Below are positions 1 through 6,474 of a stretch of 7,060 nucleotides of DNA, in pieces. The notes under the pieces are model-generated. The model was not told the origin of the DNA and did no database searches. It saw nothing but the letters and a program-made list of their open reading frames with translations. The stretch covers positions 1 to 7,060 of the forward strand of contig JASHUX010000398.1 in the NCBI GenBank assembly GCA_030039775.1, read 5' to 3'. The translations under genes and the position numbers were made by a program. This DNA comes from Alphaproteobacteria bacterium. Lineage in GTDB: Bacteria > Pseudomonadota > Alphaproteobacteria > ATCC43930 > CGMCC-115725. Position 1 is the stretch's first letter. Every line of letters starts with the position of its first letter.

Positions 1-553
1 TGTTGACGCCGAGTCCGCCCGCCATCGCGGCATCGTCAACGCCCGCCCGCACCCGCGCACCGAGCCGCGAGCGTTCGAGGAACAGCCACAACGCCCCCGC
101 GATGACGAAGCCGACGGCGATCAGGAATAGCCGATAGGTCGAGAACACGCCGGTGCCGAGCGTGACCAAATTGTCGAGCGCGGCCGGTTGGGGCAGGGCA
201 AGCACGTCGCGGCCCCATAATGTCTGTACCGCATCGAAGAAAATGAAGGTGAAACCGAACGTCAGCAGCACCTGGTCGAGGTGCCCGCGACGATAAAGCG
301 GCCGAAGGAATGCCATCTCCATGACGATGCCGGTGAGACCGATCGGCACCGGCGCCAGCAAAAAGGCAAGCCAGAAACTGCCGGTGAGCTGATAGACGGT
401 GTAGCCGACATAGCCGCCCAGCATAAAAAAAGAGCCGTGCGTCAGACTTACTACATTCATCAAACCGAAGATCAGCGACAGGCCCGCCGCCGTTAGGAAC
501 AGCAGCATGCCGTAGACCAGGCCATTCAAGAGTTGCTCGAGGAAGAATTCCAT
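1..553 (-). CDS. LivH-type branched-chain amino acid ABC transporter permease (N-terminal part, runs off window)
   Basis: Inner-membrane permease of the LivH family (HAAT importers for branched-chain amino acids, amides, urea and some aromatics). The first 184 residues are present, starting at the ATG at 551-553 and still open at base 2. Visible family features are the amphipathic start MEFFLEQLLNGLVYGM, the G-L-S-L-I-F-G-L-M-N segment near residues 24-33, the T-H-G-S-F-F-M-L-G-G-Y segment at 38-48, E-M-A-F-L-R-P-L around 79-86, and R-S-R-L-G-A-R-V-R-A at 161-170 followed by the alanine/glycine-rich A-M-A-G-G-L-G-V-N. Hydrophobic membrane segments lie at about 8-33, 40-56, 60-80, 95-110 and 140-160. 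A purine-rich GAGGAAG lies upstream of the ATG, but at rather long spacing. It begins 31 bp after the SsuC-type permease on the same strand, so it is probably co-transcribed. LivM, LivG, LivF and a Liv-type binding protein would be expected further left, outside the window. The family assignment is firm; the substrate is unknown. Confidence 0.9.
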   Translation of the reverse strand, partial: MEFFLEQLLNGLVYGMLLFLTAAGLSLIFGLMNVVSLTHGSFFMLGGYVGYTVYQLTGSFWLAFLLAPVPIGLTGIVMEMAFLRPLYRRGHLDQVLLTFGFTFIFFDAVQTLWGRDVLALPQPAALDNLVTLGTGVFSTYRLFLIAVGFVIAGALWLFLERSRLGARVRAGVDDAAMAGGLGVN

Positions 554-584
554 GCGTCGCCGCCTGCTTCCTCGACTAATCGAG

Positions 585-1430
585 TCAGGCGAAGGTGGTA
601 CGCCGTTGCCACGGCATAACCAGCCGCTCGAGCACCGCCAGCGAGCCGTAGAAGAACCAGCCGACCACCGCGGCGACGACGAGTCCGGCCATGGATTGTT
701 TCAGCGACAATACCTGCCAAGAATTCCAGATCAGGTGGCCAAGGCCGTTGTCCGCGACCAGGAACTCGACCGCGATTGTGCCAAGAAGCCCGAGCCCGAC
801 CGACAGTCTTAGCCCGTCTATCAGAGCCGGCGTTATCGCCGGCAGCGTCACCATCAGATAGAGCTGCCGCGGCCGCGCATTAAAATTGCGCGCGACGTCG
901 CGATAGATCGGCTCGACATTCATCGCGGCGCCCATGCAGGTGATGAGCATGGTAAAAAACGGCCCCAGAGCTATCATCAGAATGTTCGACGTGTCGTTGA
1001 GACCGACCAGAATCAGCACCAGCGGAAACAGTGCGATGCGCGGCACGTTGTAGAACAGCGCGAAAATCGGGTTGAGCACGATCCCGACCCAGCGGAACAG
1101 GCCCATTGTTAGGCCGATAAACACGCCGGGGATGACCCCCCAGACCATGCCGATAAGGAAGCGCTCGATCGTGGCCCAGGTATCGCCCGCCAGGTCGCCG
1201 TTGCGAAACAGATCGAGGATGGTCGCCACCACGACGGTCGGCGCCGGCAGGATGCGCACGTCGATCCAGTGAAGCCGCGCAGCGATTTCCCAGGCAATGA
1301 CACAGACGATCGGGCTGGCAATCGAGACCGCGCGCTCCACCGGCGCCCGCGCGCCAAAACCGCGTCGCGATGCCGCGCGCGCCCGGTTGCCCACCGCTCG
1401 ATCTGCCGATTCAAGTTGCGACTCAGCCAT
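585..1430 (-). CDS. ABC transporter permease, SsuC/TauC/nitrate-sulfonate-taurine type
   Basis: Inner-membrane subunit (281 aa) of an SsuABC/NMT1-type importer. The open frame extends upstream to 1505, but I chose the ATG at 1428-1430 because it overlaps the end of the ATPase gene by 8 bp, the usual coupled arrangement, and because the added 25 residues are Arg/Cys-rich and unlike the family. Domains: a polar N-terminus to about residue 35, a first membrane helix at about 36-54, the conserved L-P-A-P-T at 61-65, then about five more helices between 90 and 265. The cytoplasmic EAA coupling loop is recognisable at 178-208 (D-V-A-R-N-F-N-A ... V-T-L-P-A-I-T-P-A-L-I-D-G-L-R). The usual EAA---G glycine is Asn184 here. 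The C-terminal end (V-M-P-W-Q-R-R) is typical. The partner binding protein is probably the one encoded divergently at 4251-5288, since none lies next to this gene on its own strand. Confidence 0.9.
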   Translation of the reverse strand: MAESQLESADRAVGNRARAASRRGFGARAPVERAVSIASPIVCVIAWEIAARLHWIDVRILPAPTVVVATILDLFRNGDLAGDTWATIERFLIGMVWGVIPGVFIGLTMGLFRWVGIVLNPIFALFYNVPRIALFPLVLILVGLNDTSNILMIALGPFFTMLITCMGAAMNVEPIYRDVARNFNARPRQLYLMVTLPAITPALIDGLRLSVGLGLLGTIAVEFLVADNGLGHLIWNSWQVLSLKQSMAGLVVAAVVGWFFYGSLAVLERLVMPWQRRTTFA

Positions 1431-2271
1431 GGTCTGCCTCGATGGCCGCGTTCGCTGACAGCACTTCTTCGCGCAACGCATCCCAGACGCGCGTGCGTGC
1501 CGCAATAAAATCAGGATTGTTGCGTAACTCCAGCGCGTTGCGCGGCCGCGGCAACGAAATATCGTACACCGCCTTGATGCGGCCGGGCCGATGGCTCATC
1601 ACCGCGACACGATCGCCCAACACGATCGCTTCGTCGAGACTATGCGTGATGAAGATCACGGTCTTGGCCGAACCTTCCCACAGGCGCAACAGATCCTCCT
1701 GCACCAGCATCCTGGTTTGCTCGTCGAGGCTCGCGAGTGGTTCGTCCATCAGCAGAATGGCGGGATCGTTGGCAAAGGCGCGGGCTAGATTGACGCGCTG
1801 CCGCATCCCACCAGAAAGTTGGCGCGGATAGGCGCGCGCGAAAGGCCCGAGGCCCAGCTTGGTCAGATAACCCCGCACGATGCGTTCCCGTTCACGGCGC
1901 GGAACCCCGCGCACCGTCAGGCCGAATGCCGCATTGTCGAGCACGGTCAGCCAGGGGAAAACGCCTTGTTCTTGAAACACCATCGATTGCAGCGGCCGGC
2001 CGTCGCGCTGAATCTCGAATTCCACCGAGCCGGCGGTCGGTTGCTCCAGACCGGCAAGAATGCGCAGCAACGTGGTCTTGCCACAACCGCTGGGGCCGAC
2101 AATGCAGAGGAATTCACCTTGCCTGACCGCTAGATCGACCGCCGACAGCGCCTCGACGCGATGGCTGCCATCGAAAATCTTGCCCAGGCCGCGAATCAGG
2201 ATGCCGCCGGCCTTGGCAGGCGGCTCGCACCAGGTCGATGCCATTTCGCGGCTTCGTTGTTCGATCGTCAT
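1423..2271 (-). CDS. ABC transporter ATP-binding protein, SsuB/TauB type
   Basis: Cytoplasmic ATPase (282 aa) that powers the adjacent permease. All nucleotide-binding motifs are intact: Walker A GPSGCGKTT at 59-67, Q-loop Gln100 in V-F-Q-E-Q, signature LSGGMRQR at 152-159, Walker B ILLMDEP at 172-178, D-loop S-L-D at 181-183, and switch His210 in F-I-T-H. The sequence V-F-Q-E-Q-G-V-F-P-W-L-T-V at 98-110 is characteristic of the nitrate/sulfonate/taurine ATPase family (COG1116). It is the first gene of the leftward operon, transcribed from the divergent intergenic region. The ATG at 2271 gives the full open frame, but its ribosome site is weak. A start at Met10 (about 2244) is also possible, since the ATPase fold begins only around residue 24. 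Its end overlaps the start of the permease by 8 bp. Confidence 0.93.
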   Translation of the reverse strand: MTIEQRSREMASTWCEPPAKAGGILIRGLGKIFDGSHRVEALSAVDLAVRQGEFLCIVGPSGCGKTTLLRILAGLEQPTAGSVEFEIQRDGRPLQSMVFQEQGVFPWLTVLDNAAFGLTVRGVPRRERERIVRGYLTKLGLGPFARAYPRQLSGGMRQRVNLARAFANDPAILLMDEPLASLDEQTRMLVQEDLLRLWEGSAKTVIFITHSLDEAIVLGDRVAVMSHRPGRIKAVYDISLPRPRNALELRNNPDFIAARTRVWDALREEVLSANAAIEADHG

Positions 2272-2295
2272 AAGAGTTATGCGTTGACCTCAATG

Positions 2296-2324
2296 ATTGA
2301 AGCGCCAAAGAATCGAATTGTCGA
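2296..2324 (-). promoter_or_regulatory. Candidate promoter for the leftward transport operon
   Basis: On the minus strand TCGACA (2324-2319) and TTCAAT (2301-2296) are separated by 17 bp, matching the -35 at 5/6 and the -10 at 4/6. Transcription would begin about 15-20 nt before the ATG at 2271. The -35 overlaps that of the plus-strand candidate at 2318-2323, and the -10 overlaps the inverted repeat at 2290-2300, so a single bound regulator could affect both directions. This is pattern matching only. Confidence 0.28.
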
Positions 2325-2347
2325 GCCGGATGCTTCGCGCCCATAAT
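2318..2347 (+). promoter_or_regulatory. Candidate sigma70-type promoter for the rightward operon
   Basis: TTGTCG at 2318-2323 (4/6 match to the -35 consensus) and CATAAT at 2342-2347 (5/6 match to the -10) are separated by 18 bp. Transcription would start near 2354, leaving a leader of about 22 nt before the ATG at 2376. A second possible pair lies upstream: TTGACC at 2284-2289 and AAGAAT at 2308-2313, also with an 18-bp spacer, and that spacer contains the inverted repeat TCAATGATTGA. Both are read by eye, and alphaproteobacterial promoters often deviate from this consensus. Confidence 0.35.
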
Positions 2348-2375
2348 CACCATCAAAGAATATTTGGGAACGCGG

Positions 2376-3371
2376 ATGGGCGATATCGTATTCGGCCTCG
2401 GCACGTCGCATACCTTGATGCTGAACGAGGACCCGCTGGATTGGCAGAAGAACATCGACCTCGATAAAGGCCGCGGTCCGACTAACCTCCTGATCGACGA
2501 GCACGGCAAACCGCGGTTTTACGACGACTTGGTGGCCGAGCGCAGCGCATCGGTGGCGCCGTATCTGACGCCCGAGCGCTGGCGTACCGCAGCTGAGGGT
2601 GCGCAACACGCGCTGGACCGGCTTGCCGATACTTTAGCCTCGATCCCGCTCGACGCCGTCATCGTTATCGGCGACGACCAGAAGGAGCTGTTCGCCACAC
2701 ATAATCTTCCCGCGATGTTGATTTATTGCGGCGAGACGATTCCGCTGCGTCCCTGGCGGGCCCCGCCGAACTATCCGCAATGGCTATCGGACGCGTGGAG
2801 GATACATTACGGCGAGGGGGATCGCACGATGCCGGTCGCGGCGCCGTTGGCGCGGCACATCATCGAGCACCTGATGGAAAACGAGTTCGATCCCGCCATC
2901 GCCGAAAATTTGCCCGAGGGCGAAGGCGAAGGACATGCTTTCGGCTTTGTCCATACGCGCCTGATGAAGCACAAGATCGTGCCCATGATCCCGGTGTTCC
3001 TCAACACCTTCTATCCGCCCAACCAGCCGCGGGCACGGCGGTGCGTCCGCCTCGGCGAGGAAATATGCCGCGCCGTCGCGTCCTTCCCGGAGGATTGCCG
3101 CGTCGCCGTCGTCGCTTCCGGCGGCCTCAGCCATTTCGCGCTCGACATCGCGCTCGATCGTCTCGTCATCGATGCGCTGCGTGACAAGGATACCGGCGCC
3201 CTGCTGTCGATCCCGTTCGCCAAGCTGCAATCGGGGTCCTCCGAAATCCTGAATTGGATCGCCATGCACGGCGCGATCAAGCATTTGAATTTCGACTGGT
3301 GCGACTACTTCCCCGGCTACCGGACGCCGGCGGGAACCGGCACCGGCCTCGCCTTCGGCGTGCGGCGATAA
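2376..3371 (+). CDS. LigB-like class III extradiol ring-cleavage dioxygenase homologue
   Basis: Cytoplasmic protein of 331 aa related to LigB, the catalytic subunit of protocatechuate 4,5-dioxygenase, which opens catechol-type rings with Fe(II) and O2. Shared features are G-T-S-H with His12 (the first LigB iron ligand is also His12), G-H-A-F-G-F with His187 (LigB active-site His127 region), P-V-F-L-N-T-F-Y-P-P at 206-215, S-F-P-E-D at 236-240, S-G-G-L-S-H at 248-253 (His253 matches the LigB catalytic base His195), and S-S-E-I-L-N-W-I-A-M-H-G-A at 288-300 (Glu290 matches the third ligand Glu242). The second iron ligand, His61 in the LigB segment N-D-H, corresponds to Gln102 in G-D-D-Q here. 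Activity as a ring-cleaving enzyme is therefore not certain. I chose the ATG at 2376, with GGGA six bases upstream, over the in-frame TTG at 2364. No LigA-like small subunit is present. It is the first gene of the four-gene operon; the hydrolase follows after 16 bp. Confidence 0.85.
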   Translation: MGDIVFGLGTSHTLMLNEDPLDWQKNIDLDKGRGPTNLLIDEHGKPRFYDDLVAERSASVAPYLTPERWRTAAEGAQHALDRLADTLASIPLDAVIVIGDDQKELFATHNLPAMLIYCGETIPLRPWRAPPNYPQWLSDAWRIHYGEGDRTMPVAAPLARHIIEHLMENEFDPAIAENLPEGEGEGHAFGFVHTRLMKHKIVPMIPVFLNTFYPPNQPRARRCVRLGEEICRAVASFPEDCRVAVVASGGLSHFALDIALDRLVIDALRDKDTGALLSIPFAKLQSGSSEILNWIAMHGAIKHLNFDWCDYFPGYRTPAGTGTGLAFGVRR

Positions 3372-3387
3372 TCACGGGAGAGCGATC

Positions 3388-4254
3388 TTGTCTTATTGGA
3401 CGGAAATGCTAGGCGGACAAGTCCGCCACGTGAAAGTCGGCAATATCAATACGCGCCTCCTTGAGGCGAATAGCGGCGGCGGGCCGCTGATCCTGATGCT
3501 GCACGGCGCCGGCGGCCATGCCGAGAATTTCGTCACCAATATCGTACCGCTGTCGAAAGCGGGACACGTCGTGGCGCCCGATCTTTTGGGGCATGGACTC
3601 AATTCGCGTCCATCGGGCACTGCGCACACGTTCCGCGGGGTCATCGACCACGTGAAGCAGTTGATCGACACGTTGGACGCGCGACGGGTCTACGTGATGG
3701 GCTTGTCGCTCGGCGGCATGATCGCGGCGCACGTCGCGCGGGAATGTAAGGACAACGTCGAAAAGGCTGTCCTAATCTGCCCGGTCGGCTTCGCGCCGGA
3801 TGCCGAGACCGAAACCGAGCTGCACAAGTCCATGGCCGCAATGGTGGACAACAATATCGCAGGCTTCGACGACGGCGAACCGGCGATCCGCAAGAAGATT
3901 ACCATGCTGGTGCACGACCAGAAGGATTTTCCGGAGGAAATGATCGCGACGCGTCTCGTGATGTATTCCCAACCCGGCGCCAAGGAATCGATGGGCGCCG
4001 TGCTGCGCGACCTTTACCAGGCCCGGCGCGATTACGTCGTCGGCCCGGAGGTACTGACGGACATGGCGGCGGACACGTTGTTCGTATGGGGCCGCAAGAA
4101 TTTCGGTGCGCTCGCCGCGATCGAACGCGCCAGCAAGCTGATGAAAAAGGGTACGCTGAAAATCCTCGAGGAAAGTGGCCATTGGCCGCATGTCGTCGAG
4201 CGCGACGCGTTCCATCGCCTTGTGTTGTCGTTCTTCGGGGAGGGCCGCTCATGA
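3388..4254 (+). CDS. Alpha/beta hydrolase, meta-cleavage-product-hydrolase-like
   Basis: Cytoplasmic alpha/beta-hydrolase-fold protein (288 aa), resembling the MhpC/BphD group that cleaves C-C or ester bonds of ring-opened products. Visible elements are the oxyanion loop H-G-A-G-G-H at 39-44, D-L-L-G-H-G at 65-70, the nucleophile elbow G-L-S-L-G with Ser107, strand 7 L-F-V-W-G-R at 231-236, and the catalytic His265 in E-S-G-H-W-P-H. The acid expected after strand 7 (W-G-R-x-D) is Asn238 (codon AAT), and the alternative site after strand 6 is Cys131 in L-I-C-P-V-G. No orthodox triad acid is obvious. The start is TTG at 3388, supported by GGGAGAG at 3376-3382 with five bases of spacing; an ATG at 3406 is possible but lacks such a site. 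Its TGA overlaps the ATG of the binding-protein gene (ATGA), so translation is probably coupled. Its position after a dioxygenase homologue suggests it acts on that product. Confidence 0.88.
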   Translation: MSYWTEMLGGQVRHVKVGNINTRLLEANSGGGPLILMLHGAGGHAENFVTNIVPLSKAGHVVAPDLLGHGLNSRPSGTAHTFRGVIDHVKQLIDTLDARRVYVMGLSLGGMIAAHVARECKDNVEKAVLICPVGFAPDAETETELHKSMAAMVDNNIAGFDDGEPAIRKKITMLVHDQKDFPEEMIATRLVMYSQPGAKESMGAVLRDLYQARRDYVVGPEVLTDMAADTLFVWGRKNFGALAAIERASKLMKKGTLKILEESGHWPHVVERDAFHRLVLSFFGEGRS

Positions 4255-5288
4255 GTCTGCGTTTCCGCTGCGCCGTTGTCGTCGCCGCGATTGGACTGTT
4301 TGCGATCGGCACACATCACGCGCGCGCCGCCGATACGGCGAAGGCCGTCGTGCGCTTTTCGCTCAATCCGGTGGTTACAGGCAACCTGCCGATCTTCATC
4401 GCCATCGATAGGGGGTATTTCGCGGCAGAAGGCATCGACCTGAAGCTGACCAAGTACGGCGGCTCGTCGGTGACGCAGATGCCGCTTGCGGCGCGCGGCG
4501 ATCTCGACATCACGGTGATGGTCGCCGGCCCGGCCCTATTCAACCAAAAGACCGAAGGCTTCGATCTCCGGATCCTCGCCTCGATGCAGCAGACCCATCC
4601 CGGCTGGACCGACGGCGAATATGTCATGGTTCGCAAGGACCTGTGGGATTCCGGCGCGGTGCGCAAATTGCCTGACCTTAAGGGTAAGCAAGTCGATGGC
4701 GGACCGGACGGCTCGCCGATCAGCTTCGTGCTGAATCTCGCGCTCGAGAAGGCCGGGCTTAGGCGTTCCGACGTGGTTTACACCAAAAAATTCGCGACGC
4801 CGCCCGACTGGATCGCAGGGTTACGCAATCATTCCGTCGACGCGCTAGCGGCGGCTGATCCTGTCGCCACAGTGCTGGAGCTGCAGGGATACGGCAAGAA
4901 ACTGGCCTCGGACCAGGACGTGGCGCCGTGGCTGCAGATCAGCTTCCTGATCGCCTCGGAAAAATATGTCCAGGAACATCCCGCCACCGTCACGGCGTTT
5001 CTCAAGGCCTATCTAAAGGCGGCGAAGGACATCGACGCGTCGGGCGGCAAATGGACGCCCGAACTGCTCGCAGAAATGGCGAAGTGGACGCAAATCTCGG
5101 AGGCTGACCTCCAACACATCGCGGGCCCGGCTTATTATGGCCAGTTCGGCACGATCAACAAAGTCTCGCTGACCCGGCAGCAGGACTACCTCGTCGGGCT
5201 CGGCCAGGTGAAGGAGAAAATCGACATCGACTCGCTGGTCGATGACGGGCTGCTTATGACGGCGCGCCGCGAGCTTGGCATCCACTGA
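4251..5288 (+). CDS. NMT1/SsuA-like periplasmic substrate-binding protein of an ABC importer
   Basis: Exported solute-binding protein (345 aa). The signal peptide is clear: a basic start (M-S-L-R-F-R), a hydrophobic core V-V-V-A-A-I-G-L-F-A-I-G at about 9-20, and an A-R-A cleavage site near residue 26. The mature part has the NMT1/SsuA-type opening S-L-N-P-V-V-T-G-N-L-P-I-F-I-A (37-51) and R-G-Y-F-A-A-E-G-I-D-L-K-L (54-66), then A-A-R-G-D-L-D-I at 80-87. A hinge-like D-L-K-G-K-Q-V (142-148) and A-A-D-P-V-A (201-206) follow. The open frame extends back to 4086 inside the hydrolase gene, but the ATG at 4251 is chosen because it starts the signal peptide, overlaps the hydrolase stop as ATGA, and has GGGGAGGG 6-13 bases upstream. 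It is the likely partner of the divergent SsuB/SsuC-type genes. The ligand is not predictable; related proteins bind sulfonates, nitrate, pyrimidine precursors and aromatic acids. Confidence 0.92.
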   Translation: MSLRFRCAVVVAAIGLFAIGTHHARAADTAKAVVRFSLNPVVTGNLPIFIAIDRGYFAAEGIDLKLTKYGGSSVTQMPLAARGDLDITVMVAGPALFNQKTEGFDLRILASMQQTHPGWTDGEYVMVRKDLWDSGAVRKLPDLKGKQVDGGPDGSPISFVLNLALEKAGLRRSDVVYTKKFATPPDWIAGLRNHSVDALAAADPVATVLELQGYGKKLASDQDVAPWLQISFLIASEKYVQEHPATVTAFLKAYLKAAKDIDASGGKWTPELLAEMAKWTQISEADLQHIAGPAYYGQFGTINKVSLTRQQDYLVGLGQVKEKIDIDSLVDDGLLMTARRELGIH

Positions 5289-5305
5289 CGCCGGACCCGA
5301 TTGCC

Positions 5306-6400
5306 ATGTTGGCCTGCTTCACATCACCCGTGTTTTATTTCGGCACCGTCAGCAGCGGCTGGCCGACGCCGAGCGACGGCTATTTGATCCAGGAAGCCGA
5401 TCGGTCGATGACCACGGCGCTCGATCAATTCAAGCTGGCCGACGAGCTCGGCTATGATTGGGTCGGCCTGACCGAGCATCATTTTGGCCCGTTTTCCCTG
5501 ACGCCGAATCCGACCGTATTTGCCGGCGCCATGACCCAGGTGGTCAAGCGGGCCAAGATCGCGCTGCTCGGCTCACTGATCCCGATGCTGAATCCTGTGC
5601 GCGTCGCTGAAGAAGTTGCGATGCTCGACACCATGAGCAAGGGACGGATCGTCGCCGGCATGCTGCGCGGCACGCCGAACGAAAACGTCACCTACAACAT
5701 GAATCCGTCGGAATCGCGGGCACGCTTCGAGGAAGCGTTGACGTTGATTCGCGAAGCCTGGACACAAAACCAGCCGTTCGGGTGGCAGGGCCGTTATTTT
5801 TCCTTCCGCTCGATCGCGGTATGGCCGCGCCCGGTACAACAGCCGCACCCGCCGATCTATATGTCGGGGTCGAGCCCCGAGTCCGCCGTGTTTGCAGCGT
5901 TGCAGCGGGTGAACTTGGCATTGGCCGTCACGACCTTGCCGCTCGCCACCGAGGCGGCAAAGCGTTACCGCCAGGAAGCGGCGCGCGTCGGTTGGGTACC
6001 GCTTCCGTCCAATATTCTTTATCGGCTCGGCTTTCACGTCGCGGATAGCGACGAGCAAGCCGCCGCGGATTTCGAGGCGAGCCATGCACGCCGCCAACGC
6101 GGCAGCCCCGTTCTCGCCAATCAGGCGCTCGAGGCGGCGATCGCGGGAACCGGCTATTACGGCGTCGACTACGCCAATCAGCGGGCGCGCAATCGCCGCA
6201 CCGCGACGCTGGCGGATCGCATCGAGCTCGGCCAGATCATAATCGGCAGCCCCGCGACGGTGGCGGCGCAAGCCAACCGCATCCGCAACCAACTCGGCGC
6301 CGGTATTTTCGATTTGATCCCTGCCTTCGAGCTCGGCGAGCGGACGCTTCACTCGATCGAGCTTTACGCGCGGAAGGTGCTTCCCGAATTGCGCGACTAG
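5306..6400 (+). CDS. LLM-class (luciferase-like) flavin-dependent oxidoreductase
   Basis: Cytoplasmic TIM-barrel enzyme (364 aa) of the bacterial luciferase-like family. These proteins use reduced FMN (or F420 in some groups) with O2 for monooxygenation, including desulfonation and attack on heterocycles. Family marks are the immediate first strand M-L-A-C-F-T-S-P-V-F, L-A-D-E-L-G-Y-D-W-V-G-L-T-E-H-H-F at 44-60 (the E-H-H-F motif), N-P-V-R-V-A-E-E-V-A-M-L-D at 96-108, S-K-G-R-I-V-A-G at 111-118, E-S-R-A-R-F-E-E-A-L at 135-144, W-P-R-P-V-Q at 173-178, and P-P-I-Y-M-S-G-S-S at 182-190. The ATG at 5306 lies 17 bp after the binding-protein stop. Its ribosome site is weak (CGGA about ten bases upstream), so it may rely on read-through from the preceding gene. 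It is the last gene of the operon. No flavin reductase gene is in the window, so reduced flavin would have to come from elsewhere. The substrate is unknown. Confidence 0.9.
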   Translation: MLACFTSPVFYFGTVSSGWPTPSDGYLIQEADRSMTTALDQFKLADELGYDWVGLTEHHFGPFSLTPNPTVFAGAMTQVVKRAKIALLGSLIPMLNPVRVAEEVAMLDTMSKGRIVAGMLRGTPNENVTYNMNPSESRARFEEALTLIREAWTQNQPFGWQGRYFSFRSIAVWPRPVQQPHPPIYMSGSSPESAVFAALQRVNLALAVTTLPLATEAAKRYRQEAARVGWVPLPSNILYRLGFHVADSDEQAAADFEASHARRQRGSPVLANQALEAAIAGTGYYGVDYANQRARNRRTATLADRIELGQIIIGSPATVAAQANRIRNQLGAGIFDLIPAFELGERTLHSIELYARKVLPELRD

Positions 6401-6453
6401 GAGTGGTCGCCGAAATTTGGCGGATGGGTGTCCAATGACTACCCGGAAATAAT

Positions 6454-6474
6454 GGCAGAAATCAGCTGCCTTTT
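6454..6474 (+). terminator. Weak candidate terminator of the four-gene operon
   Basis: GGCAG at 6454-6458 pairs with CTGCC at 6466-6470 (5-bp stem, 7-nt loop) and is followed directly by TTTT. It sits 53 bases after the last stop codon of the rightward operon, where a terminator would be expected. The stem is short and the T run is only four bases, so termination would be partial at best. Confidence 0.35.

Larger units (their letters stand above)
2272..2375. promoter_or_regulatory. Divergent intergenic control region
   Basis: This 104-bp gap separates the two oppositely transcribed operons and is AT-richer than the surrounding genes, so it should carry both promoters and any shared operator. 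It contains three TTGA/TCAA half-sites close together: TTGA at 2284-2287, TCAA at 2290-2293 and TTGA at 2297-2300. These form TTGA-2-TCAA and the 11-bp inverted repeat TCAATGATTGA (2290-2300). No regulator gene is visible in the window, so the controlling protein is unknown. The existence of a divergent promoter region follows from gene layout; the operator reading is inference. Confidence 0.6.

Noticed and set aside
1431..1505. Extended N-terminus of the SsuC-type permease starting at 1505
   Set aside because: The extra residues are Arg/Cys-rich and overlap the ATPase gene; the ATG at 1430 gives a normal 8-bp overlap and family-typical length.
2364..2375. TTG start four codons upstream for the dioxygenase homologue
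   Set aside because: It has no ribosome site, whereas the ATG at 2376 has GGGA at suitable spacing and places His12 exactly as in LigB.
2784..3284. 166-codon minus-strand open frame opposite the dioxygenase homologue
   Set aside because: It has no family motifs and is explained as a shadow of the well-supported plus-strand gene.
4086..4250. Extended N-terminus of the binding-protein frame starting at 4086
   Set aside because: It lies inside the hydrolase gene and is Arg-rich, and it would bury the clear signal peptide that begins at the ATG at 4251.
5573..6352. 259-codon minus-strand open frame opposite the luciferase-like gene
   Set aside because: It is Arg-rich with no recognisable domain and lies wholly antisense to a strongly supported gene, so it is a GC-driven shadow.
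6408..6422. Small hairpin CGCC-GAAATTT-GGCG just after the last stop codon
   Set aside because: The stem is only four to five pairs and no T run follows, so it is not a supportable terminator.
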